Shown here one piece after another: positions 10,723 through 24,800 of a stretch of DNA of 64,000 bases; positions within the stretch are counted from its first letter, which is position 1; each line of letters starts with the position of its first letter. A model generated the notes under the pieces. The model did no database searches. It was not told where the DNA came from and was given only the letters and a program-made list of their open reading frames with translations. The stretch is from Odontesthes bonariensis (lineage: Eukaryota > Chordata > Actinopteri > Atheriniformes > Atherinopsidae), in the NCBI RefSeq assembly GCF_027942865.1, contig NC_134509.1, positions 11,682,017 through 11,746,016 on the forward strand. The letters run 5' to 3'. The translations under genes were made by a program, and so were the position numbers.

Positions 10723-13700
10723 ATTATTAAAAATGATCGCCAAGCTTTGTTACTCTTGAGACGTTTTCACACATTCACTAGAGTCCTGAAATGTTCTAGA
10801 TGTGCTCAGAGGGATGAAATGCGCAAACACAAATGTCCGACCTTCTTGTTGATATTTTCCACCCACATAGAGAAATCTCAGGAAGATGCGCAGAAAATCC
10901 TGAGCATTAGCTGCCACTCACACTTGTCCTAGGGAACCCAGCATGCACCTATAAGCACTGAGCTTCTCTTCTCTCTAATACCAGGGTCAGACAACAGGGG
11001 TTTTGAAATAGTGACTGATTTTGAAGCTGCAGTTGCATTGCAGGCATAAGGAGCAAAACAGACAATCATATCTCCCATGTATAAAAGCCCGGGTAGCATA
11101 TTCTTCAAGAAAAACAATGGGTGACATTTAGACTATCAGTTTTAATATTTCTCAACAGTAACATGTAATGTTTGCCTTAAGGGTAAGAATGTTTAAAGAC
11201 TACAAAGCTAGGCAACTGCTCCACTCGACTGCTGTTGGATTAAGAATTCAGATTTCAAGCCCTGAATATGAAACATGTCTAATAGTGTCAGCGTGGCGAT
11301 TTAACTTATCACTTTTTCCAGATAGTCTGAGCTGAACACTGACACAGACTGAGGTTTCAGATAAAATTTTTCTTCTGAATGTCAGAAGTTGGCTCAAAGT
11401 GTGTGTCGCCTGACCCTGGCTTTTAAGGAAAGGCTCCCGCTCCCGGCAGTGATGAGTTTCATTACACTGATTGACAAGTTTAGGACAGAAAACTTGGAAG
11501 CTAGGCAAAAAACATTGACAATTACAGGTGACTAACTGCAACACATGAAGCATAATGTCGTGATTAGAGCCCCTTTGGATGTGCTGCTGTTAGCTTTTAT
11601 AAATAACGCAGCAATAGCTTTATTTAGCAGAAAAAGCATTTGAGCCAGACAAAATAATGAAAACAAGTTACTGACGGCAAACATCTGCAGTCATCCTCAT
11701 ATCTCACAGCAAAATCGTTTTAAGTGATAAATTTGAAATAGAGTCTTTGGATAGATAACAGCTGCCCAATGCAGTTGATCCACTAAACCATAAATCAATG
11801 AGAAAAGATTGTGCCAGTTATTTTCATAATAATGGCAATTTTCTTTTAACAAGCATTTGGAAGCAGGCACACAGATGTGAGATGTGTTGGTTGAAATCTT
11901 CTGAAAAATAAATCTGGGTGGGTGCGTCGGGTTTGCTTCACACAGGTCTGCCATCCTCTGACTCTTTGTCATATTCTGATGATAACGCAGTGTCACTCAC
12001 TAACTGTTGAGGCTGATCGGTGCTTAACAATAGCGAAAGTTGAAACTTCCCTCACTCAGGGCAGCCTGTTATCAAAAGCTCCATTCCCACGGCACACCAC
12101 TTCAAAATTACCACCGGGAGTGAGATAGTGAAATTAAACTGAGTGGGAAACAAAATATATTAGCAGGAAGCTGATTTAGAAAGACAAAAAGTAATCATAT
12201 GACCTGTTAATGAGATTTTTAATGCATAAACTGGGATCTGAGTCAGAGTGTAGTTCAACAAAACAATGCACGAGATTGATGTTCTTTCATCTATACACTA
12301 AATGACTGCCTGTTAGTCGGCAACTGAGTGATAAAACAAGAGAGACACTCATTCAGTAAAAACTTAAGAGCAAGTAAGTCATCACAAATCATCTTCAAAA
12401 AGCTTTCAATGCAGCCCACTCTGGATATTGTTTATTTAGTTTTAACTTCCATTTAAGGATGAAGCAACAAACTGTGTTGACTGACAATAGTTTTTCGAGG
12501 TGACCCGAGCACATGCAGTGATTTCCACTATGGAATTGTGCCTGTGTTTGATGTTGCGCTGCCTGAGGGCTTGATGATAACAGCCATTCAGTATTGGTTT
12601 TCAGCTTTGTCCCTTGCTCATAGATATTGCTCTGGATTCCCAGAATTCTTTTATTATATTATGTATTGTAGATGTATTTTGTTTTCTTTTGTAATTTGAC
12701 ACTGACAAGCTATAATCATCAAACTATTAGGCCATGCAGTCTTTGTCATGGTGGTAAACTCCTCACCATCTTTACTTTTAAAGAATGAATTCGCATGATA
12801 CAACTTCTTCATTCTTTTCTGGCCCTGTCCCAACCTTTTTTAAATTTTTTGGAAACCACTTACAGACCTGAAAAATGAATATCCAATATTAGAAAATTTT
12901 ACTCTACACGTATCTAATAGAACACGACTGTTGTATCATATATAAGGTTAAATGCAGGATTTGAACGGCTCGTACACAATTGCTTTTGTGAAATGTTTTT
13001 ATTTGAATTTTTTCAGTATGAGACTTTTTTTGGGTTTGGAAACATGAAACCACATGTAGCCAATATAAACCCAGCACTCAATCTCTGAGAGAAAATAGCC
13101 CGCTCACATTTAATCATGGTAGGGCTCAGTTAATGACCCTTGAAACGTCTTTCTCAGTAATTTATTTTTTTTTTGCATATAGAACAAACCTAAGCCCTCG
13201 TCCATCCACCCATACACTTGTTTTTCTTAGGACAGACATCTATTAAAACCTGTCCAGTTGGTATTAGAACAGCCCCATTACACTGTGTGACAGTGACACA
13301 GACACATACATAGCATCTGTTGTCATTTCTAAAAAAAATCTCATCTCTTGGAAGTAATCCATTCAAGTCATTATGAGCACAGACATGTGCCTCCATCAAG
13401 TAGTTAGCACTTCAGGCAGAAAGACTGCCAATCAATGGCGCTTGCAGCAAAAGTCAAACACAAATTGGCTTAAAGAAATGTTATATTGGCGAGCCATTAG
13501 TAATGCTTCTCAAACTGACATTTCAAATGCAAAGCCCCAGATATGAGCTTTCAATAGAGGACCTGTGGCGTAGCGATATTAGCAGAGCGGATTAAGTCAG
13601 AACAAGGGACTAATTCTTTCTTTCAACAACAATGATGACAAATAATACAAATAATACAGAGGTGGAGGTTTTGTCCATTTCTTTCATTTCTAAAAGTTGT

Positions 13701-15076
13701 GATGGAATTTTGAAAAATGTGAAGAAATATTGCATTTCTGTGCAATATTGCCCTTTTTTTATCATAAATTGTGTTTCTTCATTTTTCTTTTTAATTCTGT
13801 GACCTCTGCTTCTAAATACACTACTCCATCAATCACTTTGAGTGGGTTACAGCTGTTTTAAAAATCAAATTATCACTGTTTCAAACAAATCATCTAAAAT
13901 TATGGTCACAAATATGCCAAGGGCTGTATTTGGACCTAAGGATGTCTTTGGCAATCAAGCAGCAACTGAGTGTAATATACTTACAAGATACTAAAAGAGA
14001 GGATTAAAGATCTTTTTAAACATTGATTTATGTTCAAATAGGCTGTCTGCTGTTACTCTGTAACACCCAGTATGAATGTAGGGTTGGGTTTGTCTGTCAG
14101 GTCAAAGAAACTAAAATATACAGAATACAAATATATCAACAGATTAGATTAAGAAATTTATTTGGAAAATTCTTGTGATTTTTGTGCCTTTTTTGTTTCT
14201 CTGTTGACTGGAACTGAGCTCTGTCACTTCTCAGTCATTATGATTTCTCCCAAGATATTCAACAATTCTGAACTGAGAGCCTGGCACAGACTCATTCAGT
14301 GCAATAACCTGTAAGCTTCTCTTCTAAGTCTCTATGGAAAAGAGTGACTGCTGAATCAATGTAACGTAATGAACAAACACACAGCATAGTTATGAGTCTT
14401 CTTTGTGTCGTGGCAGACACACACTGTGCTGATAATTAGCTGATCGTTCTCAAAGTGAGGGATCATCTGCGTGATGGAAAATGAGGCACTGAAGAGCCGC
14501 GATAAGTCAAACTATGGTGTACTCTGCCATGTTATGATAAAACGCCATTATTTTCACTCAGTGTTTGGTAATGTATTGGAATCAAACTAGTTTGGTTTGG
14601 TTTATGGAAACATTGAGGTTGGGTTAGAAAGACTGTCAGTTAATGATATGGAAATACACCCAATGTGTTGAAATCTGTCAATATACATTCCAAATGCATT
14701 TGGAAGAAACACCATCATCCCAAAAAACTGCAAAATGCAGACAGCAGACAGGTAGTTTTGATACTGAGGCTGAAATTATAAAAGGTAATTTCATTTGTTC
14801 AGAATTTGTGAGTCAGTTGAAATTTTCATCTCAGTATATTGTCCATGAATATGGACTTTCAGTTCACAAGGAAAAAAAATTATTTGCAAAGATTTTATCA
14901 TTGAATGAATACATTTTTTAAGACTATATAGACAAAAACTTTAAGTCAATTAAAAAATGTCATTTTGGTCAACTTGAAAAATGTGTGTTCATAATTGTGA
15001 CTGTTGAATACACAATACCTATAATTTCCTTTCAAATAACAGGGAAAACTAGTTTTAGCAGCTCAAGCATTTTGAT
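10723..15076. other. No supported gene; probable TACR3 intron
   Basis: AT-rich sequence with only chance reading frames. I see no exon with good splice sites and no repeat that I can name. Confidence 0.45.
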
Positions 15077-15081
15077 GGATG

Positions 15082-15482
15082 TGTCAGGTTGTGGTGTAGG
15101 GAAGGACTCGGATGCGGACTCTTTTCAAAAAATAACGGTTGATTTATTAACAAAAAAAACAAAGTGCAAACAAAAGGCGCGGCAAAGCCGGATTCAAAAC
15201 ACAAAACCTGGCAAAATAAACAAAGGACTCAACATGGCATAAATAAATATTTATCTTGGCAATATCGACGTGGAACATGGATAACAAGAATCTTGGCATA
15301 GGATGGCAAACAAAGATCCGGCAAACTGAAAGGGGAGACTGGAAACTAAATAGGGAGTAAGAGTGATTGGAGAGTGAGTGCAGCTGAGGGAAAAAAAACA
15401 CAGGTGAAGTGAGTGAAACTGATAAACAGAGTGCAGGGAAACTAAAACATGAAACTAAAAACGTGAGTCCATGGGTGTGACA
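15082..15482 (-). mobile_element. Solo LTR with 5-bp target duplication
   Basis: The element runs from TGTCAGGTTG to GGGTGTGACA (TG...CA ends) and is flanked on both sides by GGATG (15077-15081 and 15483-15487). On the minus strand it starts TGTCACACCCATGGACTCAC and has an AATAAA near its end, which is the normal LTR order. No internal region is attached, so it is a product of LTR-LTR recombination. The wording resembles Ty3/Gypsy LTRs of fish. Confidence 0.85.
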
Positions 15483-15487
15483 GGATG

Positions 15488-18400
15488 AACTTGTTTTTAG
15501 AGTGCATGAGTTTAACATTTTGAGTATATAAATATATAAATTATTGGATATAAGAACTCCAGAATGACATTGAAATCCCTTAAAAGATGATATGAAAAAA
15601 CTTTACACCTAACATCATCATTTATTTTGTGATCAAAGATGATAACTTAATCTTTGAGAAAAAGGTGAAGTTGAAAAACACACCTCCTTGTCACTAATAT
15701 TATCATTTATACCGAAGTACTGCTTTGACTGTGTACTACTGAGCTTCAGAAGGCTACTCCACTAATTTACTCAGCAAAAACAAATCTCTAAAATAGAAAA
15801 GTTTAATCACAAAGGGGTGACCTCATTTGCTCTTTCGTTTGCTTCTTTCTATCACCTCTGGTTTTTAGCTGTGCCTCTTGAAAAGATTGAAAGTCCCTCA
15901 GTCTACCGACAAGCTCATTTGAAACAAAGAGACATAGCAAATTGAGAGGCCGTATCAACAACAGGAATTTAAAAAACATTCTCAGAGCTCGAGGAAGGTA
16001 GAAAGCAAGAACACATGAGATGTGGTCTCTGACTAGCCCGGTAAACCAAGTTTTGTTTAATCTGGAGATGATTAGTGGACCTTTGATTGAGGTATGTGTA
16101 AAGGCAGTTGCAACAGTTGAGATATGAGTGTGAAAGACAAAGTACTAGATCATATTTTTGAAACAGGGCTGGCACCACAGTGCAGTGGTTCGCACTGCGT
16201 CTGCCCGCAACAATCGCAGCACGGACAGGCTAAAGCCTCCTGCGACCCTCTAAAGAGTGAAAATAATCTATATAGCTTTCAAGATGATGAAAGAAGAGCT
16301 CAAATCCAAGCGTGTTGTCAAACCAAACACAATGGTTCTTAGAACCTAGCTTTATATGTTCCTGAAAGAAAAAAAAAGTCTCTTTCATGTTTCTATAAGC
16401 CGCAAAAAATATTTCTATAGCCAGTTATTCACTTCACATTGAGATCCATATAGTGAACTCAGCATGTCAGAACAAGATGTAGCCTTTGATTTTTGGACAG
16501 GTGAAAGGAAACACCTTATCTTTGAAGTTCTTCCTCTGAGTTTATTACATGCTGCAGCAGGCCCCATATGAGGGTTTCCACAGTGACAGATATGTGCACA
16601 CTGTGTGGCACAACAGCAGACACTAATCGTAAATAATCCCCACCGTGGAGGACAGACTGTAACGGCAAAATGGATGTGTGTACTTTCCAGCACTTAAAAC
16701 GAGTGGGCTGTGACACATAAAGCCACAGTTTATTAACTAATTTTAAATCATCTATCTTCAGATTGCGTTCTGAGTTCTATTTCAGCTGTGGAAATGTTTG
16801 GATTTTACTGTTCTTCAAGATATGATCCGTTTGAAGCTAAAAATACGTTGTCTACCTGTCACGTCAAGTGTTTCATCATCATTCCTGTCTCACAACAGGA
16901 GACTAGCAGTGATTACATTATTGTCCATAATACGGACGCTTGCCATGAATGTATATCAAAACCTTTCCATCATTAAACTACCAAAGTATGGCAACGAGGA
17001 GGCTGTCGTTAAATCTATAATATCATCATACTTGATTTTCAGTGTTTGGGAAATGATGCAGAGTAAAACTGTGGATATTGGCTGATGATTATTTGGGATA
17101 TCAATTCTTTGTAAACTTTTTAAACACCATAGCATCTATTCCAGTGGACTATTTGATAGGTTGTTTTACTCAAGTCGCTATCAAATTAAAGTTAAAAAAA
17201 AGAAAAAGAAAATTACTCTCATAATACGGCATATTCAGGTAACCTCCATCCAGACAATTAGACTCAAATAAGTATTGAATTGAAATGAACAGAATTTATT
17301 TTAAATCAATTGAATTGATATTAAATTAACCAGATAATACTTTATTAGTCTCAAAATTATACTATTGGAGTATAAATAATTGGAAAAAGAATGAATCAGA
17401 TGTGTTTAGGCTTTCAGATTCATTTCTTGATGTCAAACATTTTTAGTTATATCAATATATATATATATATATATATGCAATTAATCTCCTTACATTATGA
17501 TATAAAAACACTGTGGGGGCAGCGTTGATTATTGAGACCCATACTTTTAAATCAATAAATCACTAAAAGGACTAAAATCAAACAGTGGACAGGGCGATAT
17601 GAACAAAAATTTATATCAGGATTTCCAACCAGAATGCTGGCATTTTATCTTTACCAGTTTTAATTTGAACTCAGCGCCTTGTGTATGAAGTATGATGTCA
17701 CAAGCACTTCTATGTTGGTCACAAAAGAGAAGTTTTCCTTTCCTGTTCAACATAGCACAGCTGTGCAAATTACACATATGCCAACTACAAGAGTAACAAC
17801 AAATAACCGATGCTTTTTAAAGAATATATTTACATGTCAATTAAAAGCTAGATTCAAATCTGTAAAAGAGTCTATACTAACGAGGCCAACCACCAGTACT
17901 ATGGGGCTGTGCAATAACAAAAATGTAAACAATGAAAATAAAAAGCCTTTCATGTTTGGAAATCCACAGCTGCTTAGTGACATAACACTCATTTAGTAAT
18001 TTAGTCACACTTTTTCCTACAGGTTGCTACATGTAGGGCTGGTTGCTTTTGTCTAAAAAAAAAAAAAATCACTAAGTTGATAATAATGAGAACAGATTGT
18101 AAGGAAGTGCAGCTCAGCTTGTTGCTCACAAACACAGAGTGGAAGGGGGAGTTGGTTCCACTAGGAGAAAGGAGCAGGAGAAATCCACGCTGGATAAGCT
18201 TTACAGGAGACACAAATGGTGGCAGATGTCAGTATGAAAGGTATTGTCTGATTAAATACTTTGTTTGAGAAAAATGGCGTTATTAATAAAAAGGTTAGTA
18301 TACACAGTCCTATTAAAGAGACCGTAGCCTATGGCTACTCCTAATTGCACTTGAAGCAAAATAATATCTTTTAAGGATTCTCCGTGATGCTGCGATAAGG

Positions 18401-21400
18401 AAATCTGTGTCCATTATGCGGTGAGCCGAGGAAATTATGGTCATCGGTAGCAAACTGAGCAGTTGTAGAATGAATACTGACATAATTGAGCTAGTTTCTC
18501 CACTGTGAACACTCCATCTATATTCTGCTGAGAATTAACGAGTAGTGTTGAACTGGGATCGCTAATGAGCCATGGTTTTGTCCATTAATACCACGAACAG
18601 TTATAAACGATTAAACGTCAATTCCATGTTGAGTATTATTTCAAATGAGCTTTGAAATATAGAGTTTGATTGATGCTCTTCTGTGCACATTTTGTATTCC
18701 ACTCTGCTAAATGAGACACAAACGTGCGATAAATGACAAAATAGAGAAAGAGGACCGTGTTAATTGGCAAAGCAGACATCAACGGAATAATTTGAAACCT
18801 CAGACGGTGCTAAGAGTATCCCTTACTCAAAATATATGATTTTCTCTCACATTCATCAAAATAGCTGTTTTTTTTTGTTATTCAGCTTACAGAGCTGGAT
18901 AATTTTATTTATTTTGAATGTTTTTCCACAAGTCTGGAATACAGTTAAAACCTTAGATTCAGAGCCAGCTTGTTTTCTGATGCTTGACAGTGTTGCCTCA
19001 GGCTGTTCTCTCATTTCGGTAACCTATTCTGCTCAGACCCTGTGAGCACTAAACTCTCAACCCGCATGACATTCACCGGCACAGAAGAGGACAACATATT
19101 CTGCAAACCAGCAATCCGAACAAGACAGAGGCTAGAGGATGAATGTGCTTCATCGTTGAATAATGCTCAGACGTTTTCATGAAGACAACAAATGCAATTC
19201 AAATCAACACTAAAATACAACAAAATCTAGTCTGTCTGGAATAAACGTCTGAGAGAAAATGGACATAAAATCAATTCACAAACCACAGCCCATACTTTTA
19301 GATGGACAAGTATTCCCTTTCACTTATTGATCTGCACAGCCTCCCAGCGGGAACTCTCCGGAGAACCATTTGCTGTTGTGAAACCAATACTGAGCTTAGA
19401 GGAGGTAAAAACACATGAAGGCATTAGAAAGTAATTCCAACTTTGCATCTATTAATTCTGTAATTGATTGCTAGAATGAGCAGGTATTGGTGTCCACGTG
19501 GAGCACTAACCCACTTAGAAAGGAATGGATTTCATGTCAACTCTGACCTGTGAACTAAACCTGTTTCTTCTCCAGTATTTTCCTCTCCCTTATCCTTATC
19601 GGTGCTGGCAACTCAATGGTTTGATTTAAATCTCTTTATTTAGCATCATCTATTGATCCAAAGCTGAGAATCAGCATGCTGATACGCAACACTTAAACAC
19701 TTAAAATAAACTTTTAAAATTGGATATTGTTCTACAATTTAAGCATTTTTAATTGCTTTTGAAAGACTAAATACAGATGTTTGATTTAAATAGTCTTGGA
19801 GTCGAACAAATCATTATCATGTTTATGCTTTGGATTTACTCAGTGCTTTTTGAAGCCTTCTGAGTTTATTTTCTGTTATTATGCTTTTGTTATTGTGCTT
19901 TTAGTATAATGTGTTCTTATTGTACCCGGTCTCACTCGACCTCCCTGCATTAAAAAAAAGTGATGGCGATGATGCAATGCAGCACCGTGCAGCCATTATC
20001 AGTACAAAGTAAAGTACTAAAGTAAAGTAGGGATCCTTTCAATGTCAGTACAATGAATGAATTCATTTATATAACTTCTTACATATTGCTATAAAAAGCA
20101 GCAGTTGCAGAATATCATGTTCTTCGTGTCACTGAGGTTAGATGTTTATGCCTCTGCTGTATGTTTGGACTCATAGTCATGCAACAGAGTGAACTTGGCA
20201 CCGACGAGATCCCTGCTCAATAAATAAGGATTTTGTCTATCCTATGTGCACCAGACAGGAAAAATATTATTTGGTGTTTATGCCCACGTTAATTTATTGA
20301 GGTGGCAAGATCTAATTTCTACGATACAGATCCTGAGTATATTTATTGTAACAAAAGAAAATGACCTACAGGCTGCTTGGACACATTTTCCACCACCCAG
20401 AAAGTTATACATGGAATATTGTGATGTTGAAGTCAACAGGGCAGCAGAGAAGTCTAATAGAAATCTTAAAGCTTCTGCCGGTCAAGGCTGGAGTAATATA
20501 AATGCAAACTTGACCAAATCTTCTAAAAAAGAGAAGAAAACTGTCTTACTGTCTTGTACTAGCTATATTTTTGTATAGATAGTAGTAGTTTCAATGATTG
20601 ATTGAAAAGTGTTTTTTCTCATACCTACTCTTTCTTTGTACTGGAGGTAAACAGTTCCATTGTAAGGACATTTCTGTAATGAGATGCTGACTCCTGAGGA
20701 TAAAGGCCATAGTTCCAGATGTGTCTATCGAAGTGCAGACAAACTCGTAAACCCTGAAGACACTGTTGGTTTTCAGAGCTTGTGCCAGTCCAGTTGCATT
20801 GACCACAAGTGACAATCACAAAGGTTGTGTTGTGTTGCATCACGGTTTTCTCCCCTGAAATGTTGACTGACCTACACCTACTACACTCACACACGTGGGC
20901 GGCATTATTCTTGATGAATGCAATATGCATATTAAAGCAAAGAATGTACTTGATGAAGTGATGAAAATTATATCTATGGCTTCTGTGCAGTCCTTCTGCT
21001 TTTACACTATCGCTATAGAACCATTTCAAAACTGAAATATTAGCTTCTCTTATTAAAACTGAACACAATGCTTACATGGCGCTAATCTAAACATATTGAA
21101 TAACGCAAGGCTTGTATCAGAGAATTAAACAATGCCAAACAATAAAAGGAGTTGTTATAATTTCATTGTTGGAAAGTATCTTTGTTAAATTGATTTCATC
21201 ACCACCAATGATGCCGTGCCTTGCTTATAAACGTGATAGACTTAACAGATTTTCATGGAACACAGAGTAAACACAATAGGCCAATGAACAATGAACTTAA
21301 TTTGATGGTGTTCTGGGATTCCCATGCATTAGAATATAAATGTTTCGAGACACAGAAATTCCATTAGCAGACACAGAAACTTAAATCCCAAAGACATGTT

Positions 21401-21711
21401 CAACAACAGAGAGCTGCATCATTGTGTTACTTAAACTCTCTCGGCTGAACCACAAAGAGCTCTCTTTTTAAAGACCAATACATGTCAAACAGCATTCCCT
21501 CAAAATGCTCCTATCATGTTCCACCTCAGATTTTTTATTTTTTTTTTAAAAAAGAGAAGCAAGATAATAATCGCCTGGAGCCGTAAACGTTTTGATGGTA
21601 GAAAATTGCTAATGATTCCCAGTTTACAATATTTTAGCGTTCAAGCATCCTGCTTCAATTTAGACATCCTTCTGTCATACTGTGTATCTATTCTTAAACG
21701 AACGCCCTTAC
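15488..21711. other. No supported gene; probable TACR3 intron 3
   Basis: AT-rich sequence with chance frames only. It contains an (AT)n run at 17455-17476 and a short tRNA-like stretch near 16150-16240 that might be a SINE relic. TACR3 exon 4 (transmembrane helices 6-7) was looked for on the minus strand and not found. Confidence 0.45.
17455..17476. repeat. (AT)n microsatellite
   Basis: Eleven consecutive AT units. Confidence 0.9.
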
Positions 21712-21862
21712 CTTCCTTTTAGCCCGGAGCTGTCCGTGGTAGTTATCTGATGAGTCTCCGGGAATCTCACCTCCCCACAGGGTCACCCCCACGATGGTGT
21801 AAGTGATGCCCATAACCACCAAAGGCAACACATAGACCAGGATTGTAACTATGATATGATAC
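21712..21862 (-). CDS. tacr3: TACR3 exon 3 (helix 5 and start of loop 3)
   Basis: 151 bp between a tctTAG acceptor and an AAG|GTAAGG donor. It encodes [20 protein letters not shown], the GGEIPGD segment and the basic QLRAKRK end. Confidence 0.95.
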
Positions 21863-24800
21863 CTAAGAGGAACGTAGAATAATGGTAAAGGATTAGGCTG
21901 TAAAATGATTTTGGTCATTTCACGAAACTTTGTGAAATTTCACATAAGGCTTCTCCTTATGGAGTGACTGGTTAAAATGAACTGCATATTCCATCAATAA
22001 AAACTATACCACAAGAGGAAATGACCAAACACATTAAAGTTTTGTAAAGAGAATGATATATTTCTTACATGAAGGAGTCATCTGCCATGCGGGGCCAGGC
22101 CACGTAGCAGATGGTCCTGCGGAGAAGAGCTTGGGTGGTGGAGAAGTAGCAGAGAGGAAAAGCTAGAACCACAGCCAAGCTCCAGATACAGACAATAATC
22201 CCCATTGTGGCCTTTGCTGATAGACGAGGCTTCAGAGGGTGGATAATCGCCATGTATCTACAGGAAAGAAATTGGCAGATTTAAAAATACTTTTATGGTG
22301 ACAGCACTAACAGAATTTTTAATTACTATCCGATTAATTAATTCAGTTAACTGATTTAATCTTTGCCTTTATAAATTACACTCACAGATTAAACAAGGAG
22401 ACTGATGAGTCCTAAAGTTTAAGGCTTAAATCTGAGTGCAGTTTGGGCACTGCAGTGAACAAGATTTTTGTGCTGCATGGTAAATCATTTCTTTTAAAGA
22501 ATTTTTTTCAAGCTTCTAAATGTGACTGTAGAAATTCTCCAACCTGAGACTAGCCTACATCAGAGGATGTTTCACATGATTGAACTGACGATTCACAGAT
22601 ATTTTCTGCATTAAAATTCCACATAATTTTCAGCGAGGCTGCCTGCAGAAATCCACTTAGATAGTTGACTTGTGATTTTCATGGAAATTGATGGAGGATT
22701 CGTTTTAGAACCCCGTGAATGAAATTCTGTCTGAAGCACACAGTGAAACACTGCAAACTGGTGGGAGATTACTTGTCACATAAACCCAATTCGAAAGGCT
22801 ACATGATTTTAAATGGCTGATTACAGAGGCTCTAAGTTGCTAATTCATTCTTGCTGATGTGGTAGAGAATGGATTTTGTCCTGTCATCTCAGGTGCTGTT
22901 TACACATACCAAGTATTTAAAACATTACAACAATATTACTGGGCATGTATTGTTGTAATGTTTTAAATACTTGAACGCAGTTTTTCTAGAGAAAATAATT
23001 GTTTTGTATATGGGATTATCGTCCATCGACTCTTTTGGGCTTTCACATGCGCGAGCCTACAACCAGCCGGTGCGTTACATGCTGTTTATAAAGTTGTTTT
23101 GTAACGTCCCCATGCCAGTAATGTAAGAACCATGCATTTGGTTTTGATGGTAAGGCTTGTGATTTTATTGTCGGATGGTTTATAAAGTGGTGTGACGTTT
23201 CTGCTGTGTGCAAGTTGTTGTTTTACGTGGAAGGGTTAGCAGTTGCCCCTTAGCCACCACGTATTAGCCTCGCATGACACGCTGTGCGAACAGCGCGATC
23301 TCCACACAGAGAGCGCAGATTTGCACCTCTCTGTGTCCTACTATCAGTATTTGACAACCTCTAGCAATGGAAACGCGCTTCAAATGCCCCGGAGTTCCCC
23401 TTTAAGCCACCCCCACTTCCCAGTGACACAAATAATACACTTCATTAACAGTTAACGAAACTAATGATCCTGTCCAGTCTCATGGAAAAATGTGAAATGC
23501 TTGCACAGCAGAAAAATATTTGTGTTGATAAAAAACAATTTGTGTCATCCAGCAGGACTTGTAAAGTAAAGTATGTTAATAGGGCATCTGTTTTTTGTTA
23601 GCAGGTTTTGTGTGTTCAGCCCTGGAGGCGGAACTCTGCATCCACTAATCCAGGAATCTGATATGTTGTAACAGGGCCAATTTTAATGCAAGCCATGATG
23701 TTTTCTGTAATCTGAAATCATCTTATGTTAAAACCCTTATCGCATCAGTTATACCTTATTGCCAGATAGAAGTAGCTCAGCCCCACATTGTATGTGCTTA
23801 TACATGCTGACTTGATCTATATAGGCACACAGTGAAGTGAGCCCATTTTGCAGATCGACTCCCAGATCCTGTGTACTTTCACAGGACACCAATACGCAAT
23901 AAAGGCACATCAGTCTGGGCTTGAAAGGTATGTGTGAAAAGGTCAATTGCCTTAACAGCCACACAGTGACCACAGCGCTCTTAGTTTGGACGATAGTGGA
24001 AGGTTTCTGATTGGGAGCAGTTTATTTGGGCATCTAAAAAAGACTAAAAAATAAAAAAAACATATTTCTGTCAGAGAGAATGCTACATTGTTGACTAATA
24101 GACTGTGTCATTTTTTAATCAGTTGGGTCCATTTAAGGCAGTCCATGTTGCAACACAGCCATTCTGGAGTAACGGAAAATGCACTGACAAATAGCTGTAG
24201 TGTAAAAATCCATAATACAGCATTTGCTCATACAACTCTCTCTTTTAATTACTAAGACAATTTCTACAAACCCTGGACACAAATCCACCATAAGACTATT
24301 GTTAGGAGTAACTGACAAACAATCATGATACAAAGAGCAAAGCTTGTAAAAATCTGGGGAGTTAAAAAAGGGCTCACAATAACTTAAAAGCATCTGAAAA
24401 CCCTTCTCACATAAGTGTTCATGAACCAGCCAACAGGAAAACACTGCGGCTCATATGGCAGGGCTGCAAGGTGAGGGGAACAGCGTCGAAAAAGGAAGTT
24501 GATCCTTGTATGAAGATTCATGAAAATCCCAGAATAAAGCCAGAAGGTACTTGGAAAAATGTTTTTTGAAGATATTGAACCGCAACTAAACTTCTTGGTT
24601 CAAATGAGGCGCATCATGTTTGTTAAAAGACAAAAAAGAAGGAAATAAAGACAGTGGCGGTGTTATGATGGTTTGATGGAGTCATGCTCAAGGTGAACCA
24701 GGATGGATTGCAGTTAATAAAGGAATACAATTCTTTGAATTCATGGGTTTGAATTCCGAATTACACCCGTGAATTCTCGAGAGAAATTCACATAAAGACA

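Noticed and set aside
16150..16245. Possible tRNA gene or SINE head
   Set aside because: The text 'gtgcagtggttcgcactg' resembles a tRNA-derived SINE box, but no cloverleaf could be drawn and the rest diverges. It is mentioned only within the intron note.
20625..21068. 147-codon minus-strand frame near TACR3 exon 3
   Set aside because: It has no recognisable domain and does not encode helices 6-7 of the receptor. AT-rich sequence gives such frames by chance.
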